The notes beneath the pieces were generated by a model. It searched no databases. It was not told the DNA's origin and was given only the letters and a program-made list of their open reading frames with translations. A program made the position numbers and the translations under genes. Positions 1 through 11,720 of a DNA stretch of 64,000 nt are shown piece after piece. Each line of letters starts with the position of its first letter. Position 1 is the first letter of the stretch. The stretch comes from Adiantum capillus-veneris (Eukaryota > Streptophyta > Polypodiopsida > Polypodiales > Pteridaceae), in NCBI GenBank assembly GCA_014529385.2, contig CM043958.1, forward strand, positions 124,334,817-124,398,816, written 5' to 3'.

Positions 1-4
1 TTAA

Positions 5-42
<38 letters not shown>

Positions 43-50
43 AGAGAGAG
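1..50. repeat. (GA)n microsatellite
   Basis: A run of AG/GA dinucleotides, interrupted near its right end, starts at or before the window edge. It is one of many GA/CT tracts in the window. Short ORFs through such tracts are artefacts. Confidence 0.95.
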
Positions 51-1436
51 TTTACTATGTACATGTCTTGAGGTGAGGTGTCTTTGATGGATATTTTGTG
101 TTAATAGATTAGTGGTTAGTGTTAGTAATCACTAAAATGTTAATGATACCTTAACAATGGGTAGAATGAGTTGAATGGTTGAAAGAGGATGGGTGAATGA
201 AGTGAGGGAATGTTTTTGATGGTGAATTGTTGAATAAGTTTGGACTCACCCTTGTATAGATCCTTAAAAATGATTGTCAATCCTCTTCTTCTTCTTCTCT
301 TCTTTATGCCACCGCCACCAAGGGTGATTACCATGATAAAAATGGAGATTTGGTTGATGAGGTACCTCAACTTTCAAAGGTTAAGCATGGTTTTCATGCT
401 GAATTTTATGTGTATAGAGAAAAGATAAGAAGGAATTGTAATTTAGAGGTGGTAGAGAGAGGCATAGAGAGGGTGTAGAGTTCATATGAGAGCTATGGAG
501 GTGAGAGGGAAGGGTAATGGTGAAGAGGGTGAGAGAAATCATGGAAGATTTAGATTTGAATGAGGAATGAAGAGGAATGTGTGTGTGTGTGTGTGTGTAG
601 AAGTGTGAAAGGAGATGAGAGAAGACTAGGGGTGACTTTGTGCGAAAAGTGGGCAGATTGGGGTCCACCAACAAACAAGTCATATCTCACCTATGCTAGC
701 TTAAAATTTATGAAAACATTTGGAAAGATTATTCAGGTTGTGGGCTACAGTATGTCTTTTGATCACTTCTTCAAACTCGAAGTAGAAGTGGATGCCAAAA
801 ATCCCACCAAAATGTCTCCTTTTCCTCCTGAAAAAGTCTTCAATGGCCCCCCTTTTGTTGAATTTACATAATCCTCCAAGAGTAAGCCCCTCCTTGCATG
901 AGAGCATGACCTAATAGATTTCTAGGAGTTTGAAAAAATGTATGGATGTAGATTATTCACAAATACGATATATGGATATGATGAGAAAAAATAGATTAGT
1001 ATATAAAGAATTCATGAAATCTAAAATAGTGTCAAGTGTATATAAATATAAAATAAAAAAAGTAAAGATATGACATTAAAGGGTAATCAAATGAGGGGGC
1101 CATCAATTGTTTTTATGGATACCATTTATTTACTTGAGATAAGATAAAATGTCTCTAGTAAACAGGAATCACTAGGGTGAAAGATATTTTTGTGATTTTT
1201 TCTTGGAGTGGGTTCACATCAAATTTAGAGAGGCTTGCATGAAAAGATTTATTTATATAATAAAGAGTATGTACACTAATACGAAAAATATGGGAATGGT
1301 GAGTTAATGTACATAGCACACTTAGGAAAATAACGCATCTAGGTATAATTATTTAAATAAATATCAAGATAATAATAATAAAATATCTATATTTAGGCTC
1401 TTCATAAAATGAAATATTTATATAAAAATGGTTCAT
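51..1436. other. No recognisable gene
   Basis: AT-rich sequence with a GT dinucleotide run at about 579-598. A 103-codon plus-strand ORF at 560-871 runs through the GT repeat into ordinary sequence. I recognise no family in it and would not call it a gene. Nothing else here is supported on either strand. Confidence 0.5.
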
Positions 1437-1554
<118 letters not shown>

Positions 1555-1769
1555 TATTTTTGGCTCAACTAGCCTAGTGACTCACTAGCTGAGGGTTTTT
1601 ATGGAGATATGGGAAAAGTCTCCTAACTCACACACGCCTATGTACAATGAAAGGGTGGGAATAGCTACAATGTTTGGGTGATTTTGGTAGGGTGAGGTAG
1701 CTCACTATGGAAATTTCAAATAGCCAAAAAATGGCTATCAATAGCTTAATACATCCCACTTTATTTTTC

Positions 1770-1925
1770 CTCATTATGGTATAAGTTTTAATGTAGCATG
1801 GATGTCTTGTAATAGGTATATCCTGAGACTCTTGTAGTATTTGAATTTGGATCCCATCATCATTTGGGATACAAAGACGGCTATTGAAGTAGAAATTGTT
1901 GCCTTCAACTTGCAAGCCTTTTAGT
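1770..1925 (-). pseudogene. Integrase N-terminal (H2C2) remnant
   Basis: The minus-strand frame starting near 1915 reads RLCIPNDDG, ILQESQD and then RHPCYIKTYTIMRK. This matches the segment just before and into the gypsy integrase zinc-binding module, where a histidine and a Tyr-lys-Thr-x-x-x-hydrophobic-Arg pattern follow the RLCVP-like lead-in. The CxxC half and the catalytic core are not visible beyond about 1770. It follows RNase H at the expected distance. Confidence 0.6.
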
Positions 1926-2049
1926 TGCGTCTCTTTTTTTCTATTTGATTATTTAAGTTTAACAAATATATAATCCTCCTGAAAAATAAATCATGATATA
2001 TCCTCGTGAATAAGATCAATCAAAGTGGTAGTAAAGATTGTGCTACTAT

Positions 2050-2345
2050 ACTCTTCCCGGTTAAAGCATTGCCCACTTAATTTTCCTTTCTCAAGTTATA
2101 CTCAATCTCAAAATCATATTCTCATAATAATCCCATCCATCTTTGTTGTTGCTTATTGATATTGGGTTGGGTATAAATCCACTTGAGGGTCTTATAATCT
2201 GTTTTAATTCAAATTGCCTTCTGTCATACTTTGAGCGCATGTACAACCGCTGACAATTCCAAATTATGTGTAGGGTAATTTAAGTCATGAATGTGTAACT
2301 TATAAGATTCATGAGCTACAGGTCTATCTTCTTAAGAAGAATGCC
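2050..2345 (-). pseudogene. gypsy RNase H remnant
   Basis: Read in the best frame, the minus strand gives RPVAHESYKLHIHDLNYPTH followed by NLELSAVVHALK. After a stop come IKTDYKTLKWIYTQPNIN and RWMGLL-x-EYDFEIEY, which are the hallmark blocks of gypsy RNase H. The first acidic block is just upstream as FIVFNDAS (about 2360). At least three in-frame stops break it. The domain would degrade RNA in RNA-DNA hybrids during reverse transcription but cannot be functional here. Confidence 0.8.
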
Positions 2346-2349
2346 ACCA

Positions 2350-3240
2350 ATCGTTTATCCACTTGCATCATTGAAGACGATGAACGTCTTTGTCAAATCT
2401 AGAAGTCCTAAAATAGGAGCACTCATCAAAGTTTCTTTGAGTCTTTCAAATTTAGGCTGAGAACAATCATTCCAAGTAAACACTTTAGTTTTCTTACCAA
2501 CATTGATCAATGGTGCAACTACTTTAGCATAACCCTCAATAGAACTACGATACCATCATGTCAATTCAAGAAAGTTGCTTACTTCTTTGATAGATTTAGG
2601 CATAGGCCAAGCTACAATATCCTCAATGTTGTTTGGCTCAATAAAAATTCCATCTTTGGAAACAATGAGTCCCAAGTATTCCACTTTGTTAGTGAAAAAA
2701 GTAATTTGATATGCTTAGCATAAAGCTAATTTTGTCATACAAGTTAAAGTACCCATCGTACTTGTTGTTCATATTCTTGATTATCCTTCAAATAAACCAA
2801 GATATCATGAAATAAGACAATAAAAAAATCATCAAGGTGTTCTCTAAATACGTTGTTCATAAGGAGGTTGAAAGTTTTTGGAGCATTTCTAAGTCCAAAG
2901 GACATATCTATAAGCTCATAATGTCCACATAAAGTGATGAATCCTATCTTCAATATATCTTCCTCCTTGATTTGGATTTGATAATAGCTATACTTAAGAT
3001 CAATTTCTATGAATCTCCATGTAATCAATCAAATAACTAATTGATCCTAGGTATTGAATACTTATTCTTGATTGTATTATGATTCAATCCACGATAGTTG
3101 CTACAATGGTGAAAAGTACCATCTTTCTTTTGATTAAAAATAACAAGAGTGCTTTGTGAAGAAACACTCGGTTGAATGAAACCTTGGTCAAGAAGTTGTA
3201 TAAGTTGCTCTTTGAGTTCCCCAAAATCAGATACCAACAT
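2350..3240 (-). pseudogene. gypsy reverse transcriptase remnant
   Basis: Two frames cover the RT. Positions 3037-3240 hold ELKEQLIQLLDQGFIQPSVS and KKDGTFHHCSNYRGLN. Positions 2744-3028 hold FIEIDLKYSYYQIQI and FGLRNAPKTFNLLMNNVF. The catalytic box reads LFHDILVYLKD, with the first Asp of the usual (F/Y)xDD replaced by His, so this RT is dead. The connection segment at 2350-2700 reads VEYLGLIVSKDGIFIEP and FTWNDCSQPKFERLK. Frameshifts separate the parts. Confidence 0.85.
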
Positions 3241-3529
3241 CTTGTATAGTCTACGAGCAAATGGTTGAGCTCTTGGATCAACTTCACAATTGGGTGGTAA
3301 CTCTTAGGAAGCGCATCATCAAATTCAGTAAACCACTCAAGCTCAAATGTTTTTGAATTCTTCTTTGTTGAGTTAAGATCTATAGAATAAACCATCTCAT
3401 TCTTTTTGTAGATTTTGATGAGTAGTTTAGTGAAATTCACAAGGTGAAGTTTAGGTTATCCCCACTTCCTGGTAATGGCTACCCTAGAGTTGTGCTCATT
3501 TACAAAATTCAATGAACCAATTCTTACAA

Positions 3530-3620
3530 TGTAGGTGAACATCATTTTCCTTAATCCAATCCATCCCTAAAATTCACTCATAGCCTTTTATAGGTAAGAC
3601 CCTAAAATGAGCTAAAGTGT
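3530..3620 (-). pseudogene. End of gypsy protease
   Basis: The minus strand reads GMDWIKENDVHLHCKNWFIE. This is the block after the hydrophobic-Leu-Gly of retropepsins, where family members carry ILGMDWL followed by a conserved turn. The Asp-Ser/Thr-Gly active site is not recognised upstream. Confidence 0.5.
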
Positions 3621-3640
3621 TGTGACCACCCAAAGCAAAA

Positions 3641-4847
3641 TTCAAGTCACCCGCTAAAATAGAAGATTTAGCTTTCTTACCCGTAAGCTAATTTCATTGT
3701 GAGGTCAATATTAGGATGTTCACATAGAATGAGGTTTCTAATGCATCTAGGAAGAGATGAAAAAATGTGTATTCTAGGAAGAAATCAATAAGGTAAAATG
3801 TCTAACTGGCTATTCTTTTGAGGTCTGGATTACTAAAAATTGTTCATTAATTTCTTGATGCTAGGTTATAGCATGAGGTTTCTGTTAGAAGCGGCTAACG
3901 GCTACACCAATTATGCACCGAGCTGTGGATGTGCCATAGTGCACAATATTTTCTGTTCATTGTATAGGGCATGGGCACATTTAGGAGTTCCAAAGATGTA
4001 TGAGTCTAGGCTAGAGAGCTCACTTTATCCCATAGTTGAAGGGTTTGAGGCCCAAAACTATAAAAGACCCCTATGCTTAATGAGAGGTCATTCTTGAGTG
4101 GTCCTTTTGAGAACTCTCTCCCTAGAGGAGGTCTTGATGGCCTAGCCTTTGAGCTTAATGCCCATGCTTAGAAGGATAGTGCCAATCACATGTAATTAGT
4201 GTAATCCTCTCTTAATTAATCTAGTCTTCATTATGTTGTCAATCATGTTTCTCTACTTTCCTTCATTGTTTTGAAGTGTTGATCTTCTCTAATCTAACTC
4301 TTACTTATGCTAAGCTTCTCCGATTATTGGAGTCCTTATCTAACTCTCTCGATTAAGCGGAGTGGGTGTACTCGTGATTGAGAGATTAGAGTTGTCCTCT
4401 AATGGTGTGCTTGTGTGTGTGTAGGTTTAAGAAGCCTTGAGCTTAATTTGATTATGTGTGACTTGATTTGGACACCATGATGGGCATGGTTGGGGTGGCC
4501 GACTTGAATGCGATCTTGTGTGCTTAATCGTCAATGCATGTAATTAGAGTTGTGCTTGAGAGATTCCAAGATTAGTGTGTTTCACTTCGTTGCTTGATGT
4601 GTGTAGATGATTGCTTGAAATTGATGCTTGATGTGCGATTAGCATTAGTTGATTTGGGATGATTTCTATTTGCATTGGAGGATGCACGCTCTTGAATCCT
4701 CTCAATCTTTGCATCCGATGACGCTCTCGCACATTCTTTGTGTGATGCCTCCAAGCCCTAGCCGGGTCATGCTCTTTCTCTCTGGATTGATAGATTTTGT
4801 GGGAGATTGCCTATGCTATGGCGAGCCAGCTCTAACAGTTTCCTCCT
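3641..4847. other. Unassigned sequence
   Basis: No retroelement domain or host gene is recognised. An 85-codon plus ORF (3840-4097) and some 60-codon ORFs near 4544-4754 show no family motif. The stretch ends at the TG start of the LTR at 4848, so it is the left flank of copy B. Confidence 0.5.
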
Positions 4848-5793
4848 TGTTAATGGGTCACCACAATGGACACCACAATGGACATCTATATCATAGCTTT
4901 CTAGCACGAACATAATTTCAATCCTCAGGGAAGCGACTCAAAAAGGGCACATAGATTATTTGAGGGTGTCAACCTCTAGAAGTGAACCTAAGGAGTGACA
5001 ATATCTCTAGCCCCTGCAAATCTAGCACTCTTTGATTTGGAAACCTGCCTATATTCTATGTCATTTCCCTTAGTCATTGACACATTTTGGCACTAGAATG
5101 GAGTCCAAATGCTACAAAACTTTGGGAGGATGTCTAAGACACTTAGGGGTACTAATCCACCAAGTTTGGTTGCAATCCAATGAGGTACTAAAATCTTGAT
5201 CCATCATAATAAAGGTCCTAAAAAGTTCAATAGAACATACCAAAAAGGTCACCCTAGGGTGCAAGAACACTCTCCTATGGTCAGAATGTCAAAAAGTAGT
5301 CATCAAAACACTCAAATCAATAGATTTAGTCTACTAACACGTAGCCATAAATCACAGCAAAATAAAGAATGAATATACTTGAATGAAAGAGCAATAGACA
5401 TGGAACACATTGCAAGCTTTGAAATCAAAATGTGATTATCAAAGATCAAGATATGAGGATTACAAGGCGCATGAGAGTAGTCGCTCTTAATTGTATGCTC
5501 CAAAACGCAAAACTTTGATAAGATAAGAGTCCTTTTTCCACTTTACAAAATAAGCTTTATACATAGGGCTCTCTTGTCTAGTGGGGCCTGACTTTACAAG
5601 GCTTGGACTCGTTTATAAATTATACAACTTGGATGTAACATAGACAGACTAGATGGTCTGAATAAAATTAGAGACTCTCATATAATTACAAAGTATTTTT
5701 GAAAAGTAATAGATATCAAAATTTGGCCTAAAAAATGAATGGGTTGACTCAAGGGCGCTGGTCTGGTTGCTTTGGCTATTTTGGTTGCCAACA
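4848..5793 (-). repeat. 3' LTR of giant-family copy B
   Basis: The plus strand starts TGTTAATGGGTCACC and ends TTGCCAACA, giving TG...CA ends on either strand. It aligns along its length with the LTRs of copy A, including the CGACTC block near the start, the block before GATTACAAG and the terminal Cys-Cys-Ala-Ala-like CCAACA end. It is about 946 bp. Confidence 0.8.
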
Positions 5794-5806
5794 TTCTTCC
5801 CTTCCT
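5794..5806 (-). promoter_or_regulatory. Polypurine tract of copy B
   Basis: The minus strand immediately before the LTR reads AGGAAGGGAAGAA, an all-purine run where plus-strand DNA synthesis is primed. Copy A has the equivalent AGGAAGGGGGAA at the same place. Confidence 0.8.
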
Positions 5807-5829
5807 AGTCTTTGCATGTCCTTGTGCAA

Positions 5830-8270
5830 ACTATTGTGTTCTTCATCTAGATTGCCATCATGGTATCCTTCCTTATCTTTGGTAGTTGTTGGATTGAGCT
5901 AATTAAGTCACTCTTTAGTAATCCAATTGGCACTTCTCCAATGTTTGTCTGAGAAGAGTAAAATTTTCCACCCTTGCTTGGATCTCCACCTTTGTTTCTA
6001 GTTCTCTAAAAGATTGTTGCTTAAGGTACTTTGATAAGCTATGTGTTGGGTAGACAAATTCTTTATCATGGGCTTGAAGATGGAAGAATCAAGTTCAAAG
6101 AACCTTGTCATGAATGCCTCTTTGAATATGTTCATGTAGTGAGAGGTCAAAAACATGACTCAAGAATACAACTCCATGATCACATCGCAGCTTTGGAATC
6201 TCTATCTCTAGATTCTAGCACAAGCCTCTGGTGCCTTTTAGGAACACTTGCCAAGGGTCTTTTGTTGCTTCTATATCTTCAAATGTGGTGATGCATGTGA
6301 TTATCATTTTGACAATCTTCACCATTGTTTGGCATGTCAAATTTGGAACATCCTTCATTTGGTTGATGACCCCTTATAAATTGTTGACCATGTACTTTTC
6401 TGATGGAGGGAAGTTATTTTTTGGCTTTGTGAGGACTAGATAGTTGAGCACCACTAGTACTTTTTTGTCATGTATAGAAATTATCCCAACATTTCCTTCT
6501 ATCAAAGTTTGATATGTTTAAGATTCTCATCAATGTCAAAAGAGTGGACTATCTTCTTCCTATCCTCTATGATTGCTTTGAAGCGAGGAGATATTGTCTT
6601 TCTGTTTGATGTATGTGGGTGGATCGAGGTGCCCGCTTCTTTATCTTTATCTTTTTTCTCCTCCCTAATCTTTTCATGTTCTTGCTCTTGTATTGTTGGT
6701 GGGGTCAACTCCTTCTTTTCTTGTTCCTTCATCTTTCCGTTGTCTTTGACTGTTAGTGGCATTCTTGGCATCTATTCTGATTGGGTCTCTGGTATTTCTG
6801 TCTCTTGCTTGTCATTCTGTTGATTTTCAGTTTGATCAATAGATTCTTGAGTAGGAGGAGGAGTGGTTGGTTGGTTTGAGAGGGGTGGAATATCCTTAGT
6901 ATGTATCTCCAAAGGCTCCACACCACTCTCCTCCCTGGATTTTTCCTCTCCACCTTGGTCCTTGTCCTCTCTCTGAGATTATGAGGAGTCGTCTGATGAT
7001 TTGAGATCATCAACTTTTTGCCTCTTAGGGTCTTATTGTGCTCTTTGGGTAGCTTTCTACTTTATCTCCTTTTGAATGTGTTGCCAGATGGTGTTGTCAA
7101 ACTCCACATTAGCTATGGAAGTTCTTCTTTTGTATCGCTTGGTTTTTTCAAGTCTCTCTGCCTTTCATTATTCTAGTGTTTTATATTGATCATCCTCTCC
7201 TTAGTCATCCACCTCTACTCCCATTGTCTTCTTCTCCTCCTCTATCTTCTTTTATAATTCCTCTCTTAGTGTTTGTGCATCTTCCATGGATCTTTATGTT
7301 TGAGAGGCGTATTTAATCTCTATGCATAGCGAATTTCCTTTTGACTCATACTCACCGGAGAGTATATTCTCTTCTTCCTCAGAGGTTTGGTATTTTAAAG
7401 GCATGTCTCTGATTTTGAGTTTGATTTCTTCACTTCGATTTCTTGGGCTCATGAGCTACTAAGGGCCCCACTATTGGTCTAATAACATGCTTGGACTTGT
7501 GTAGGAGATGAAGGTACAACTCCACTAGTGGTAGATGATCTATCAATCCCAGTCCTTGATATGCAATCTTGGCTAGCACAAGTCCACCATGCATGTATGT
7601 CTTATTTGTGTCGTTATTTTTGAGATTAGCTTCAGCTATATTTTCCAAGATATAAGTCCTCAGGTCACAACAAATCATCCTTTACTCAAAAAGTCCAATC
7701 GTCACATCACTAATACAATGTGTAGGTTAGGCTTCATGTATCTTGGTAGATTTTGGACCTTGAGGTGCTATGATATGAGAACCAATGGAAACTCTATCCT
7801 TGAGTACACCAAATTCTTGTAGGTGAACTTGTGACCTTGCTTCTTGACAAATGCTTTGTCATTATCTGCATGTTTGGTCTTGAGCAGCAATTTCGTGGTT
7901 GCCTCGTGGTAGATTTAGAGTTTGATTTATCATATATATGGTGATTCAAACTTTTACATCTTTGCCGTCTTTATCTATCAGTGTGGCTTCCCCATTGTAC
8001 TGAATTGATGACATAAGCTCATGTGCTCTTTGAAAGTCTGTCCCCCACGGCTGTATGCAGAAGAATGTGTCCATTTGTAGACACCTTGATCCTTCAATCA
8101 CCTCTTGATGTTGGTGCAAAGTCCACAGCTCCCTTGGGAATATGGTGTTCTTTACTTTAGTGCCATCCGCGGCTTTGAATCTGCCAATGATGAATATATT
8201 TGTTGATATTTTTGCAAGCTTCTCCTCTAATATGTGGGCCTTCTTATTTGTGGTCCAACTTTGCCATATT
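5830..8270 (-). pseudogene. ORF3 remnant of copy B (env position)
   Basis: Broken minus-strand reading frames match copy A ORF3 from end to end. The N-terminal NIFIIGRFKAADG is near 8200. KTYMHGGLVLAKIAYQGLGL is in the 7430-7678 frame, against KSYMNGGPMLTCIAYQALGM in copy A. A charged coiled-coil part contains HSFDIDENLKHIKL (near 6510-6550). A C-terminal tail contains IITCITTFEDIEA and ends just before the polypurine tract. Similarity persists at protein level although both copies are frameshifted, which suggests the ORF was once under selection. No signal peptide or membrane segment is visible. Function unknown. Confidence 0.65.
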
Positions 8271-8621
8271 TGGTTTTGGTTGGCAATTTAGATCCTTAAT
8301 TGTTATCAATCTGGTTGGCAGTTTTTATTTTTGATGGTTTGGGATTGGATTAATGTCCAAGTCCCAAGTGGCTGTTGATTTTTAGCCCATTTGGAGTCTA
8401 TTTGACTTCCCTAGGATCTCTTTTGCACTACTTCAAGTTCACAATTTACTTTATCTTTGCTTTTAAGTGGAAATCAAATTTTCAGACTCTGTCTCTCTAA
8501 TACTGCTACCTTTGACAAAAGAAGCACTTTCTAGCTCCAAAAACTAAATTAAAGATGCATTGCACATTTCCCAACTTATATAAAACCTTTCCACTGAAAA
8601 CTAGTAAAATCTGGTTGTAGG

Positions 8622-8642
8622 GTCATGGATCACGATCCATGT
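8622..8642. repeat. Palindromic motif, copy B
   Basis: TCATGGATCACGATCCATGT, one G-to-A change from a perfect inverted repeat in the GATCGCGATC core. The change is the one expected from deamination of a methylated CpG. Confidence 0.75.
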
Positions 8643-9363
8643 TCATGCACAGAATCTAGCCAAACTTCATGAGTATGCTCTGAGCATGGCTACCAAGCCT
8701 CTGATGCACCTTTTTCCAAGTTTGGACTAAGTTTTCCTTGTGTGGAACAAAATCACCATTTGAAGACTGAATTTCCAACTTCCCTTGGTTTTTGGTGGTT
8801 ACATTAGGAAGAGAATGGTGTCTAGGAGGGCCTCTTTATTTGGAAGTTTAAGGAAGTCAGAAGGCTTTTGTATTAAGAAAGCAATCAAAGGACAACTTTT
8901 GAATTCAAACAAGCAAAACGGCTAGTTTATTTGAATTCAAAGTTTCCCCCCAAAATGGAATTTAAAATCTAGCGGGTAAAACCATATCATGTAGCATATA
9001 TGTGGAAAGAGCTTGAAGCATAGATTGTAGATCTTTGATCTCTACTCAAATCAGAGATCACATATGGGAGTCATGAAGGCCAAAAATCATAAAAATGTCC
9101 ACCTCCTTTTTGGGGGGAAAAGTGCATCCTTTGACCACTCTTACACATCTCTTAAACACCCATCATTCTTGCACACATGGCGTATACCTATTCGTCAAAA
9201 TGTTCATCACAGCCATAAGCTCATGGAAAATAAAGAGGCTCTCCTACACCCCATCCTCTTCCCAATGACAAGGTTCAATTCACTCCAAATTTGTAGGGCA
9301 CATTCCCCAAGGCAAGTTCAAATTGTATGGGCAAAAATGTCTCTGTTCTAGCATGTTGGGGAG

Positions 9364-9379
9364 ATGGATTGCAATCCAT
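9364..9379. repeat. Palindromic motif, copy B
   Basis: ATGGATTGCAATCCAT is a perfect 16-bp palindrome. Both core CpGs have changed symmetrically, to TTGCAA. Confidence 0.7.
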
Positions 9380-9476
9380 GTTCATCAACATTTTGCAATT
9401 GTAATCACATCACTCTTGGGGTGATTTTTTAGGGAACCTTTGGCACCACTTGCTTTTGGGATCTGAGGTGGGGGGA

Positions 9477-9496
9477 CGTGGATTGTAATCCATGTT
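9477..9496. repeat. Palindromic motif, copy B
   Basis: CGTGGATTGTAATCCATGTT, a further decayed copy of the family motif. Confidence 0.6.
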
Positions 9497-9812
9497 TCAT
9501 CCCATATTTCACAATCCATGTTCGACCCCATCTGGCAACTTTAAATGTAGGGACAAATTCTGCTCAACAAATGGAGCATTCTTTGAACTTATTTTTGAAT
9601 TTGGACATGTTTTTCCATCCCAAAATTCCACTAGTAGTTTGTACAAATTCCATATTTGATTTGATTGATTTTGTTTTTTGTGCACTTGGGTGTTTTGGTA
9701 ATTGACAAGTGTTCTAGAGCTGAAGAGGACCATACATGTCCAATTTGGTGAAGTGTGGGTGTCCAGTATGGCTGTACAAGGCAAAACTGTTGCAAGGTGT
9801 TCTAGGTCATAA

Positions 9813-9814
<2 letters not shown>

Positions 9815-9888
<74 letters not shown>
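9815..9888. repeat. (CT)n microsatellite in copy B spacer
   Basis: About 74 bp of pure CT. The flanking sequence to the right (CCCCATTTTGACTATATATG, then an ACTTACCTT block) matches the sequence right of the CT tract at 21584-21643 in copy A. Confidence 0.95.
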
Positions 9889-9892
<4 letters not shown>

Positions 9893-10083
9893 GATTGAAT
9901 GAAAATGAGGTCTATCTTCCCCATTTTGACTATATATGTCCAGATTACCCCAAATGCAATGTGCATACTTACCTTATTTGCCCACCTTTCTCATGGCATA
10001 CCACTTGCAACTCATAAGGCTCATCGTTTGGACTCATGGTCGCTATTTACTCCTAATTTTTCAATTGTGATATGTTTTAAGTA

Positions 10084-10323
10084 AGCCCAAATTTTGACAT
10101 GCACCAAATCCTTCAATATTTGACATGCTATAAGCTCTTACTTTGTAGGTTTGGCTATTGCCTTCAGATCTCAAATCCAAAATTCTTGGCTCTGATTTTG
10201 CAATTCTGAAAGCTAGCCAAATTTTGACGTGCACCAAATCCTTCCATATTTGACATGCTTGAAGTTCTTACTTTGTAGGTTTGGCTATTGCCTTCAAATC
10301 TTGATCCACAAATTTTGGCTCTG
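10084..10323. repeat. 130-bp tandem duplication
   Basis: Two units, starting near 10087 and 10217, share CCAAATTTTGAC, GTGCACCAAATCCTTC-like text, TTTGACATGC and TTACTTTGTAGGTTTGGCTA. The matching segment in copy A (about 24120-24240) is single, so the duplication is specific to copy B. Confidence 0.85.
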
Positions 10324-11198
10324 TTTATTAGTTTTTTATCATTATTAGGTTCAATAGGAAAGAAAATTACTAAAGATTATTATTATTCGGCCAAAAATTT
10401 TATCAAAATTATTCCTCGTACTCGTATGGACATACTCTCACTCTAAGTATGTCCTTATTTAAAATTTGTTGATATGGCTCAATACTTTGCCATATAAGAG
10501 TAAAAATTTGCTAAAAGTGGTCAAAAAAATAACAAATTTAAGCATCAAACATACTTTATACATTGTACACATAATCTCTCAGCATCGTGTAGCCTAATAT
10601 CTTACAATATGTTGCTCTAGCTACTGTAGCCACTGTTACTCCTCCCTTCCCATTTGGAGGCACCCCAGACGAAGGTTTGTGTGATGTGCATGGGTGAAAA
10701 CAACGTGTCTATGCAATGCCGTGTAAGATGGACCTATCGTGCTTAGAGAAGAGATGCATTGGGTAACATAGTGTTGTGCAAGATATGGGTATTGAACCAA
10801 TTGTTCAGTAGTTTTTTCTGGCGAGGTTTCATTGATGATGTGTTTACCGAGCAGAAGTTGTTGAAGCTATAATTCCCTCTCCTTGATGCTTGGTTGGGTG
10901 ATTATCCTTTGTGTGTCCCAATAGATAAGCGGGTTGGACGTTAGGGATCTGTTTGAGATTTGTTTCAAGAAACTGAACAATCAATTTTTATTGTCTGATG
11001 GTTTTAGTCTTCATTTCCATTTGGTTATTGTTGGTTTCTTTGGCTTGTCCAAGTTAGCTTTGGGAATCCATTGGTAGTTCAGTAAGCTTGTTGAAGCATG
11101 AAGTTGTCAATTTAAGTTCTTGCGATAGCGCCATTTAGGATGTGTTGTTCTATCAATTGGGAAGCCATATTGCATCAAGGGGCAAGATTTATTAGCAA

Positions 11199-11720
11199 TC
11201 ATAGTTTTTGGTATCCATACCTTTTTTGGCTTTGATGCCAAGATTGATTTTCGGAGCCAAATTTGTGCACCCGTCTTTTGCTATTACTTGTAGGTAATTC
11301 TTGTGGAGATACAAGCAGCTCTTCACTTATGTCATAGTTGTTTGAATGCTGATGCTCATCCCAAATGTGATCAATTTGCAGGAATGGCATAACATGGTTA
11401 TCCTTGAGATAATAATACAGTGTATCATCTATCCAACCTCGAACATCCTTGTAAGTGCGCATCGATGGAACTCCCAAAATGATTCCCTTGTTGAGATCTA
11501 TATCTGCCATGATGTGGAGCCGATGTGGGCAGTGGTTACCATCTATGCTAATCAAGACATTGGCTTGTCCCAAACTAACCATGGGTTCTCTATTAGTTTC
11601 TTTGAGTTCACTATAAGTTGTGCCAATCATGGACTCTGATAGTTTCAGGCAGGTTGAATATTGCATAGCATTGACATGTGCTTCAGTGTCCGCCAATGCT
11701 CATTCCATTATGTCATTGGC
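11199..11720 (-). pseudogene. Retropepsin-like segment 3' of integrase (copy B)
   Basis: The minus strand has a 165-codon frame, opened upstream by ALADTEAHVNAM. It continues with ISIDGNHCPHRLHIMADIDL, then GIILGVPSMRTYKDVRGWID and DTLYYY. The order of an ADT-x-A box, a strand with HRLHIM and a hydrophobic-Leu-Gly-x-Pro block is that of clan AA retroviral-type aspartic proteases. The residue after DT is Glu where family members have Gly, so it would be inactive. It lies downstream of the integrase C-terminal domain, not between gag and RT. Its end (PFLQIDHIWDE) matches copy A (PFVQTNHVWE). Assignment to proteases is my inference from motif order. Confidence 0.55.

Larger units (their letters stand above)
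1770..3640 (-). mobile_element. Degenerate Ty3/gypsy pol fragment
   Basis: Reading down from 3640 on the minus strand, the remains follow the Ty3/gypsy order: end of protease, RT, RT connection, RNase H and the start of integrase. No LTR, PBS or gag is recognised around it, so it is a truncated relic. All domains carry stops or frame changes. It is distinct from the giant family further right, because its RNase H (NYPTHNLELSAVVHALK) is of the common chromovirus-like type. Confidence 0.85.
8271..11198 (-). other. Non-coding spacer of copy B
   Basis: No convincing ORF. The spacer holds three copies of the family palindrome (about 8622, 9364, 9477), a long CT microsatellite (9815-9888), a 130-bp tandem duplication (10084-10323), and AT-rich sequence near 10340-10420 that matches copy A near 24250-24330, including GATTATTA followed by TCGGCCAAAAAT. 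It separates ORF3 from the post-integrase tail, as in copy A. Confidence 0.6.

Noticed and set aside
560-871. 103-codon ORF near the left edge
   Set aside because: Starts inside a GT repeat; no motif and no homologous copy in the window.
3840-4097. 85-codon plus ORF
   Set aside because: No recognisable family, no neighbouring signal; length expected by chance.
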